A DNA stretch of 5,297 nt, from contig SLBH01000295.1 in assembly GCA_007126415.1 (NCBI GenBank), positions 1-5,297 on the forward strand, given 5' to 3'. This DNA comes from Spirochaetales bacterium. Lineage in GTDB: Bacteria > Spirochaetota > Spirochaetia > DSM-27196 > SLAA01. The notes under the pieces are model-generated. The model did not search any database. It was not told the origin of the DNA and saw nothing but the letters and a program-made list of their open reading frames with translations. This document shows positions 1-4,745 of this stretch, in pieces. Made by a program: the position numbers and the translations under genes. The first letter of the stretch is position 1. The number at the start of each line of letters is the position of its first letter.

Positions 1-237
1 ATCGGCGCGACCGTGTCCAAAAGGGTGATCGCTGTCGGCGGGCTTCGCCGCGGTTCGCGCTCCAATCAGCAGCACCACCGATGACAGCGAGTCGGACAAG
101 GTGTGCCACCCGTCGGCGATGATCGCGAGCGATCCGCTGACCGCTCCGGCCCAGAACTTGGCCGCCGCTAAGAGTATGTTGACCCCGATCGAGAGCCACC
201 CCTCGATCACTGCGAACCGGTGTTGCGTATCTTTCAT
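1..237 (-). CDS. Cation diffusion facilitator (CDF) family metal exporter, N-terminal part
   Basis: Partial gene: 79 codons from an ATG at 237 run open to the left edge, so the C-terminal part is missing (CDF proteins are usually about 300 residues). CDF proteins are inner-membrane antiporters that export divalent metals such as Zn, Fe, Mn, Co or Cd. Seen here: a first hydrophobic segment (about residues 10-32), the family motif SGSLAIIADGWHTLSD (34-49), a second segment (about 36-60), then HPFGHGRAD (71-79). The numbering lines up with E. coli YiiP: His45 and Asp49 fall at transport site A (YiiP Asp45/Asp49), and Asp68, His71 and His75 fall at site B. HxxxD at site A is the pattern usually linked to Zn preference, while DxxxD is seen in several Fe/Mn/Cd-type members. 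Exact substrate is therefore inferred. No SD precedes the ATG. Transcribed divergently from the copper operon. Confidence 0.9.
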   Translation of the reverse strand, partial: MKDTQHRFAVIEGWLSIGVNILLAAAKFWAGAVSGSLAIIADGWHTLSDSLSSVVLLIGARTAAKPADSDHPFGHGRAD

Positions 238-251
238 ACAAGCTGAACGTT

Positions 252-280
252 AAGATAGCAAAAACCCGGGCTCCTCTCAA
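252..280 (-). promoter_or_regulatory. Putative sigma70-type promoter of the CDF gene
   Basis: Read on the minus strand, TTGAGA (275-280) and TATCTT (252-257) are separated by exactly 17 bases. The expected transcription start is about 5-10 bases before the CDF ATG at 237, leaving almost no leader. This agrees with the lack of an SD there. The match is by eye only and both boxes are imperfect. Confidence 0.45.
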
Positions 281-283
281 TCT

Positions 284-309
284 CCACAACACCGAACCAC
301 AACACCGAA
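284..309. repeat. Perfect 13-base tandem direct repeat (two copies)
   Basis: CCACAACACCGAA occurs at 284-296 and again, immediately adjacent and without mismatch, at 297-309. It lies in the divergent intergenic region, just upstream of the putative CDF -35 box at 275-280. It could be a paired activator or repressor site, or simply a slippage duplication. I do not recognise it as the site of a known regulator. Confidence 0.7.
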
Positions 310-315
310 GATGCT

Positions 316-343
316 GCGCGGCCACTACACGTGGTTGGCCCGC
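316..343. other. Imperfect inverted repeat between the divergent promoters
   Basis: GGCCA (320-324) pairs with TGGCC (336-340). The stem extends to GCG (316-318) with CGC (341-343) if C319 is bulged. The 11-base loop contains the palindrome CACGTG (328-333). There is no T-tract on either side, so it is not a classical terminator. It may be an operator for a dimeric regulator or have no function. Confidence 0.3.
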
Positions 344-396
344 TCAACGCGCTCGATCCCGTGGACCGCGGAGAATGTGAAATAGCTCATAGGCTC

Positions 397-426
397 TTGT
401 CATACCCCGCCCCCCTATAGTATGTT
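397..426 (+). promoter_or_regulatory. Putative csoR-copA promoter with embedded CsoR operator
   Basis: TTGTCA (397-402) is a good -35 box. Possible -10 boxes are TATAGT (416-421), TAGTAT (418-423) or TATGTT (421-426), giving spacers of 13, 15 or 18 bases. Between and overlapping them, 402-423 consists of a C-tract (CCCCGCCCCCC, 405-415) flanked by ATAC (402-405) and GTAT (420-423). A G/C-tract with short A/T-rich inverted arms is the known style of CsoR/RcnR-family operators, and a site overlapping the promoter suits repression by the downstream CsoR. The operator call is inferred from this resemblance and the gene context. The promoter boxes overlap the first annotated ATG, which bears on the choice of csoR start. 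Confidence 0.6.
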
Positions 427-718
427 TATGAACATGATGGACGAAAAACAGAAAACAAACGTCGCAAACCGCCTGAGCCGCGTCGAGGGGCAGGTTCGCG
501 GCATCCGTCGCATGGTTGAGGAAGACCGGTACTGCATGGATATTCTCGCACAAACGCGCTCTATCACCGCAGCCCTACGCAAGGTCGAGAACCTGATAAT
601 GGAAACACATCTCAACACCTGCGTCGCGGACGCTATGCGGAGCACCGACGAGCGTGATCAAGACGAGAAGGTGAAAGAGATCATGACGGTACTCGCCGAC
701 ATGCGAAAGCACGGATAG
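422..718 (+). CDS. csoR: CsoR-family copper-sensing transcriptional repressor
   Basis: 98 residues, typical for the DUF156/CsoR family of all-helical tetrameric repressors that release DNA on metal binding. Seen: the RLSRVEGQVRGIRRM helix (17-31) and the ligand triad Cys38, His63, Cys67 (preceded by Tyr37), matching the Cu(I) site of M. tuberculosis CsoR (Cys36, His61, Cys65). A second-shell glutamate is not exactly aligned; Glu82 is the nearest candidate. The N-terminal His of Ni/Co-type RcnR is absent, which supports Cu(I) rather than Ni/Co. Several in-frame ATGs are available (422, 428, 434, 437) and none has an SD. Because the -10 region overlaps 416-426, the true start may be 434 or 437, translated from a leaderless mRNA; the longest form is listed. 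The stop lies 22 bases before copA, so the two are almost certainly co-transcribed and autoregulated. Confidence 0.93.
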   Translation: MFMNMMDEKQKTNVANRLSRVEGQVRGIRRMVEEDRYCMDILAQTRSITAALRKVENLIMETHLNTCVADAMRSTDERDQDEKVKEIMTVLADMRKHG

Positions 719-729
719 GCCCTCAGGGC

Positions 730-738
730 AAGGAGGAG
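730..738 (+). promoter_or_regulatory. Ribosome binding site of copA
   Basis: AAGGAGGAG sits just ahead of the ATG at 741; the AGGAGG core (731-736) ends 4 bases before the start. It fixes the copA start and contrasts with csoR, which has no visible SD. Confidence 0.85.
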
Positions 739-740
739 AT

Positions 741-3650
741 ATGAGCGAACACACGGCGACCGGTCCCGAACAGACCAAACGCGCGTTTAAGATAGACGGA
801 ATGAGCTGCGCCTCGTGCGCCGCCTCGATCGAGAGCATGCTCAACGCCACCGACGGCGTGCAGTCGGCAACCGTTAACTTTGCGAGCGAAAAGCTCACGG
901 TTGAGTACGACGCGAACACGGTGAGTGACGAACAGATAATAGATGTTGTCAAACAAACCGGTTACGGCGCCGCTTCCGATGAGCACGAGCGCCCCGCCGC
1001 AGGCAAGGCAACGCTCGCGGTTGAAGGGATGAGCTGCGCTTCCTGCTCCGCCTCGATCGAGAGCATGCTCAACGCTACCGATGGGGTATCGAGCGCGGTC
1101 GTGAACTTCGCCGCCGAGCGTGTCACGGTTGAGTACGACCCTGCACGCATCAAGCTTCCCCAGCTGAAGCAGGTTGTCGCCGAGATCGGGTACAAGCTTG
1201 TCGAGATAGACGAGCACGACGACGGCAGCGACGCCGAGGAAGCAAAGGTGCAAAGCGCTTGGCGGCGGCTCTTGATCTCGGCCGGGCTCGCCTCGGCGGT
1301 CATGATCTTGATGATGGTTCACATGTTTGTGACCCCAATTCCGGGTTATCTTGCATGGGTCGCGGCGCTCGGCGCCCCGGTGGTATTCGGCGTGGGGCGG
1401 CACGTGCACCTAACCGCTTTCAAGGCGATGAAGGCCGGGCGTCCCAACATGGATGTGCTCGTCTCACTCGGCTCACTTCCGCCGTTTCTCGTCGGCCTGA
1501 GCGGTTTCTTCTTTCCTATTCAAACCTTCATCGAGATGGCCACCACCATCATGACGTTTCATCTCGTCGGCAAATACCTCGAGGTGCGTGCAAAGGGCCG
1601 CGCTTCTCAAGCGATCCGCAAGCTGCTCGAGATGGGAGCCAAGACCGCGAACGTCTTGGTGAACGGTGAGGAACTCGAGGTCGATGTCAAAGAACTGCAG
1701 ATCGGCGATGTAATGATGGTCCGCCCCGGTGAGAAGATCCCCACCGACGGCGTGGTGGTTCAAGGCGGAAGCCTTGTCGATGAGAGCATGGCGACCGGTG
1801 AGCCGGTGCCCGTGGAGAAACGCGACGGCGATGAGGTCATCGGGGCAACCGTTAACAAGCAGGGGTTGCTGCAGGTTCGCGTCACGAAGGTCGGCAAGGA
1901 TACCTTCCTTTCACAGGTCATCAAGATGGTAGAGGAGTGCCAGGGCTCGAAGGTTCCGATTCAGGAGTTTGCCGACCGCGTGACCGCGTACTTCGTGCCG
2001 GTGATTCTCGGGCTCACGGCGTTGACGTTTCTTTCGTTCAATCTCTTCCCGGAGTTTCACCGCGGTATCCTGCTTTGGGGAGCCGAGTTCTTACCGTGGG
2101 TAAACCCCGACCTCACGCCGTTAACGCTCTCGTTCGTGACCGCAACCGCTGTGCTGGTTATCGCGTGTCCCTGCGCGCTCGGGCTCGGCACGCCCACCGC
2201 GCTGATGGTCGGCAGCGGCATCGGAGCCGAGAAAGGCATCTTGATTCGAAACGGTGAAGCGGTACAAACCCTCAAGGACGTCTCGGTTGTTGCGTTTGAC
2301 AAAACCGGCACCATCACCGCGGGGAGGCCCGCCGTCACCGACATAGCGGTGTTCGGCGGTAATGGTGACACAGCCCACGGCCCGGAGCACCTCGACAGTA
2401 AGGTCGCGGCATTAGAAGCCCTCGATCCCGAACAGCAGTTGCTGTTTATAGCCGCTACCATCGAGCGCGCATCGGAACACCCGTTGGCGCAAGCGGTGGT
2501 GGATTCCGCCGCCGAGCGCGGCGTCACGCTTTCGGAGGTTGAGGATTTTGAGGCCGTCACCGGCAAGGGCGTGCGCGGAATCGTGAGCGGTACTACCGTG
2601 CGGGTCGGCAGCCGTGCACTGCTCGAGGAAGCCGGGATAAACACCCAGCGCTTTGAAGAGCAGCTACGCCGGTTTGAGGATCAGGCGAAGACCGCAATGC
2701 TCGTCGCGGTCGACGACGTAGCGCTCGGCATTATTGCGGTTGCCGACCCCATTAAGGAAGACTCGGCACATGCTGTCGCCGAGCTCGAGCGTAAGGGCAT
2801 TCGCACCGCGATGATCACCGGCGATAATGAGCGAACCGCGGCCGCGATCGCGCGCCAAGTCGGTATTACGCGCATTATATCCGGCGTGCTTCCGGACGGC
2901 AAGGTCGATGAGGTTCGCGCGTTGCAGCGCGAGTACGGCCTCGTCGCGATGGTGGGCGACGGCATCAACGACGCGCCGGCGCTTAAGCAAGCCAATATCG
3001 GCGTGGCTATCGGAACCGGAACGGATATCGCGATAGAGGCTGCCGACGTAACGCTGGTGCGCGGGGAACTCACCGCCCTTGTCACTGCGGTGAATCTCTC
3101 GAGGGCCACCTTCCGCAAGATCAAGGAGAACTACTTCTGGGCGTGGTTTTACAACGCGGTGGCGGTACCGGTCGCGATGATCGGTTTGCTGCACCCGATG
3201 ATCGGTGCAGCGGCTATGAGCGTGAGTTCGCTGAACGTAGTGTACAACAGTCTGCGCCTCAAGCGCGTCCCGATCGAGCCACGCGCCGCCGCCGAGCCAC
3301 GCGGCGACGGGGGCTCGGCCGGCGTGCACGGCGGGCAGGTAAAGGTCACCTCGGCGCACGCAGCGAGCGAACCCGCAGTCACGGATAAGATCAAAGAAGA
3401 AGCTACACAACAAATCCCAACAAAGGAGCAGTCCATGGCAACACAGACACAAACACTTACGATCAAGGGCATGATGTGCCAAGGGTGCGTCGCCGGCGTT
3501 CAAGCTGCGCTGTCGCAGCTCGACGGCGTAGACCAGGCAAGCGTCTCGCTAGAGAATGCTTCCGCCGAGGTTACATTCGACCCCGAGAAGGTTTCGGTTA
3601 AGGAGTTCAGCTCAGCGGTGCAAGAAGCCGGGTATGAAGTGGTAAACTAA
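741..3650 (+). CDS. copA: Cu(I)-exporting P1B-type ATPase CopA fused to a C-terminal CopZ-like domain
   Basis: 969 residues, versus about 750-850 for ordinary CopA. It is an inner-membrane pump that exports Cu(I) using ATP. Domains in order: HMA1 (about 13-78, Cys23/Cys26) and HMA2 (about 88-153, Cys99/Cys102); TM1-TM4 (about 174-280); actuator domain with TGE at 352-354; TM5 (about 414-436); TM6 with the CPC metal site (476-478); phosphorylation motif DKTGT (520-524, Asp520); SEHPL (578-582) in the nucleotide-binding domain; TGD (693-695); GDGIND (739-744); TM7 with Tyr804-Asn805; TM8 with Met826 and Ser829-Ser830. CPC, YN and MxxSS are the Cu(I) (P1B-1) signature. A normal CopA would end near residue 842. 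Here a roughly 56-residue linker (843-898) leads to a third HMA (899-969, Cys913/Cys916). Compared with A. fulgidus CopA there are extra residues at about 538-562 and a longer TM5-TM6 external loop. Second gene of the csoR operon. Confidence 0.95.
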   Translation: MSEHTATGPEQTKRAFKIDGMSCASCAASIESMLNATDGVQSATVNFASEKLTVEYDANTVSDEQIIDVVKQTGYGAASDEHERPAAGKATLAVEGMSCASCSASIESMLNATDGVSSAVVNFAAERVTVEYDPARIKLPQLKQVVAEIGYKLVEIDEHDDGSDAEEAKVQSAWRRLLISAGLASAVMILMMVHMFVTPIPGYLAWVAALGAPVVFGVGRHVHLTAFKAMKAGRPNMDVLVSLGSLPPFLVGLSGFFFPIQTFIEMATTIMTFHLVGKYLEVRAKGRASQAIRKLLEMGAKTANVLVNGEELEVDVKELQIGDVMMVRPGEKIPTDGVVVQGGSLVDESMATGEPVPVEKRDGDEVIGATVNKQGLLQVRVTKVGKDTFLSQVIKMVEECQGSKVPIQEFADRVTAYFVPVILGLTALTFLSFNLFPEFHRGILLWGAEFLPWVNPDLTPLTLSFVTATAVLVIACPCALGLGTPTALMVGSGIGAEKGILIRNGEAVQTLKDVSVVAFDKTGTITAGRPAVTDIAVFGGNGDTAHGPEHLDSKVAALEALDPEQQLLFIAATIERASEHPLAQAVVDSAAERGVTLSEVEDFEAVTGKGVRGIVSGTTVRVGSRALLEEAGINTQRFEEQLRRFEDQAKTAMLVAVDDVALGIIAVADPIKEDSAHAVAELERKGIRTAMITGDNERTAAAIARQVGITRIISGVLPDGKVDEVRALQREYGLVAMVGDGINDAPALKQANIGVAIGTGTDIAIEAADVTLVRGELTALVTAVNLSRATFRKIKENYFWAWFYNAVAVPVAMIGLLHPMIGAAAMSVSSLNVVYNSLRLKRVPIEPRAAAEPRGDGGSAGVHGGQVKVTSAHAASEPAVTDKIKEEATQQIPTKEQSMATQTQTLTIKGMMCQGCVAGVQAALSQLDGVDQASVSLENASAEVTFDPEKVSVKEFSSAVQEAGYEVVN
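820..1075 (+). repeat. Duplicated HMA-coding segment with 28 identical bases
   Basis: The stretch 820-847 is identical to 1048-1075, exactly 228 bases (76 codons) downstream. The wider segments 801-847 and 1029-1075 differ at only 3 of 47 positions. They encode the Cys-containing loop and first helix of HMA1 and HMA2. At protein level residues 20-40 and 96-116 differ at one position. This indicates recent duplication of, or gene conversion between, the two N-terminal metal-binding domains. Confidence 0.85.
3422..3428 (+). promoter_or_regulatory. Internal ribosome binding site inside copA, ahead of the CopZ-like domain
   Basis: AAAGGAG lies 6 bases before an in-frame ATG at 3435 that begins the C-terminal HMA domain. 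It is at least as good as the SD of copA itself. The preceding bases (about 3386-3421) are A-rich and G-poor, like an untranslated leader, although they are in frame here and encode the end of the linker. Confidence 0.65.
3435..3650 (+). CDS. copZ: CopZ-like copper chaperone, possible internal start within copA
   Basis: Nested, in-frame reading of the copA 3' end: Met899 to the shared TAA gives 71 residues, the usual size of free-standing CopZ chaperones (about 68-72). These are cytosolic ferredoxin-like-fold proteins that carry Cu(I) to CopA. Seen: GMMCQGC with Cys13 and Cys16 of the small product, a VQAAL helix, DQASVSL and SAEVTFD strands, and a closing AGYEV motif with the Tyr typical of bacterial CopZ. 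Its sequence clearly differs from HMA1 and HMA2 of the same protein, so it is not a copy of them. The strong SD at 3422-3428 and the compact domain boundary at the ATG support independent translation. Whether a separate protein is made, a fusion is made, or both, cannot be settled from the sequence alone. Confidence 0.55.
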   Translation: MATQTQTLTIKGMMCQGCVAGVQAALSQLDGVDQASVSLENASAEVTFDPEKVSVKEFSSAVQEAGYEVVN

Positions 3651-3672
3651 GAAAACGCGCCACGCACTGAAG

Positions 3673-3697
3673 GCGGCGCTGCGCACGGCGGCGCCGC
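3673..3697. terminator. GC-rich stem-loop between convergent copA and metF
   Basis: GCGGCGC (3673-3679) and GCGCCGC (3691-3697) form a perfect 7-bp stem with an 11-base loop. It sits 22 bases after the copA stop and 43 bases beyond the metF stop, where a bidirectional terminator is expected. There is no T-tract on either strand, so intrinsic termination is uncertain. Confidence 0.35.
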
Positions 3698-3740
3698 ATA
3701 CCGCGTGGGCCGCACTCCGTCGGGGTTGCGCGAACCGGGC

Positions 3741-4676
3741 TCAGGCGTGTACCGCCTGCCCGGTCGCGTAGCCGTTCTCTCTCGAGCGCGCAGCGTTGGA
3801 GTTGCGAACTCCCAGCGCCTCGTAGATGCGACGCGTAGCGCCCGACTTATTCAGAGTATAGAAGTGTACGCCGTCGACACCGTTGTCGAGCAGATCGAGC
3901 ACCTGAGACGTAGCCCAGTGAATCCCGACGTTTTGCACGTCGGCATCGTCTTCCACCCGATCTATCGCCTTCAGCAGTTTCGCAGGAAAGCGCGAACCGG
4001 CCGCTAGATCGGCCATCTTCATCATGCCTTTTCGCGACGCGATCGGCATGATCCCCGCCACGATTGGAACAGTGATCCCGGCATGCCGAGCCCGTTCCAC
4101 GAAATCATAGAAGTCGTGATTATCGAAGAAAAGCTGCGTGCAGATATAGTCCGCCCCGGCCTCGACCTTCTCTTTCAAATGCTCCATCTCACGCAGACGG
4201 TTCGGCGCGAGGGGATGCCCTTCCGGGAAGCCCGCGACGCCGACTCCAAATTGCGGGAAATGCTTCTTGATGTACGCCACGAGCTCGGCGGCAAAGGTAA
4301 AGCCGTTTGGTACCGGCTCGAACCCGCGATCACCAACACCGCCCGGCGGGTCACCGCGCAGCGCCATGATGTTCTCGATTCCGGCCTCCGCGTATGACTC
4401 AAGGATCGCGTGCGTCTCGTCTCGCGTTGCGCCCACACAGGTCAAATGCGAGATAACCGTAAGCGATGTCTCGCGCTGCAGACGCGTTACGAGCCGGTGA
4501 GTGCGGTCCTTGGTGGAGCCGCCGGCACCGTAGGTGACGCTTACCGCGTCGGCCTCCAGTGGTTCGAGCTCACGAATTGTGTGAAACAGCGCCACCTCGG
4601 ACTCCTCGGTCTTTGGAGGAAAAAACTCGAAGCTAAATAACGGCTTATGCTGTTCGAATAGAGTTTTGATATGCAT
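3741..4676 (-). CDS. metF: 5,10-methylenetetrahydrofolate reductase
   Basis: 311 residues, near the usual length (about 290-310). It is a cytosolic FAD enzyme that reduces 5,10-methylene-THF to 5-methyl-THF, the methyl donor for methionine synthesis. Seen: FEFFPPK (16-22), with Glu17 matching catalytic Glu28 of E. coli MetF; VSVTYGAGGS (45-54); SHLTCVG (76-82); ALRGDPP (105-111), with Asp109 matching E. coli Asp120; QLFFD (181-185), with Gln181 matching Gln183; GIMP (208-211); and HFYTLN (271-276) near the end. The last 20 or so residues (about 292-311) extend beyond the E. coli protein and look like a disordered tail. The ATG at 4676 is preceded by GGAGAGGTG, a good SD. It lies downstream of the methyltransferase gene on the same strand (69-base gap), which suggests a shared methyl-supply role. 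Confidence 0.96.
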   Translation of the reverse strand: MHIKTLFEQHKPLFSFEFFPPKTEESEVALFHTIRELEPLEADAVSVTYGAGGSTKDRTHRLVTRLQRETSLTVISHLTCVGATRDETHAILESYAEAGIENIMALRGDPPGGVGDRGFEPVPNGFTFAAELVAYIKKHFPQFGVGVAGFPEGHPLAPNRLREMEHLKEKVEAGADYICTQLFFDNHDFYDFVERARHAGITVPIVAGIMPIASRKGMMKMADLAAGSRFPAKLLKAIDRVEDDADVQNVGIHWATSQVLDLLDNGVDGVHFYTLNKSGATRRIYEALGVRNSNAARSRENGYATGQAVHA

Positions 4677-4682
4677 CTGTCA

Positions 4683-4687
4683 CCTCT
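4683..4687 (-). promoter_or_regulatory. Ribosome binding site of metF
   Basis: AGAGG (minus strand) ends 6 bases before the metF ATG at 4676 and fixes that start. The purine run continues upstream as GGGG (4688-4691), which is also the 3' arm of a strong hairpin, so the upstream part of the SD region may be occluded. Confidence 0.65.
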
Positions 4688-4707
4688 CCCCGGCCGGCGG
4701 GCCGGGG
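4688..4707 (-). other. Perfect 8-bp GC hairpin abutting the metF ribosome binding site
   Basis: CCCCGGCC (4688-4695) and GGCCGGGG (4700-4707) pair perfectly around a 4-base loop. On the metF transcript the last arm runs directly into the SD. There is no T-tract. Possible roles are a translational block, an RNA stability or processing element, or part of a tandem terminator for the upstream gene. Confidence 0.55.
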
Positions 4708-4710
4708 CGG

Positions 4711-4737
4711 GAAGCGCACCTCGTTGAGGCGCGCTTC
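4711..4737 (-). terminator. Long hairpin just downstream of the methyltransferase stop
   Basis: GAAGCGC (4711-4717) pairs with GCGCTTC (4731-4737); after one A/C mismatch, CCTC (4719-4722) pairs with GAGG (4726-4729) around a 3-base loop. The stem is symmetrical and begins 8 bases after the methyltransferase stop codon. No T-tract follows, so it may stabilise or attenuate the mRNA rather than terminate it fully. GAAGCGCGC also occurs in the last codons of the gene (4750-4758), allowing an alternative pairing. Confidence 0.45.
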
Positions 4738-4745
4738 GCCTGCGC

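Noticed and set aside
258..274. CCCGGG followed by a T run (minus strand) as an intrinsic terminator
   Set aside because: The 6-base palindrome has no loop and cannot form a stable stem-loop, and the T run falls in the spacer of the likely CDF promoter.
820..1075. Mobile element or CRISPR-like repeat pair
   Set aside because: Only two copies, in frame and coding, each at the equivalent position of an HMA domain; explained by domain duplication.
723..1409. 228-codon open frame on the minus strand over the HMA-coding region
   Set aside because: Its internal repeats mirror the duplicated HMA domains on the plus strand. It has no family resemblance of its own.
3363..3391. Separate promoter for copZ inside the linker (TAAGAT at 3386-3391)
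   Set aside because: No acceptable -35 box lies 16-18 bases upstream, so internal translation from the copA mRNA is the simpler explanation.
2664..3503. 279-codon open frame on the minus strand, opposite copA
   Set aside because: A shadow of copA codon bias: rich in Arg/His/Asp with no recognisable domain and no SD, and the plus strand carries unmistakable P-type ATPase motifs throughout.
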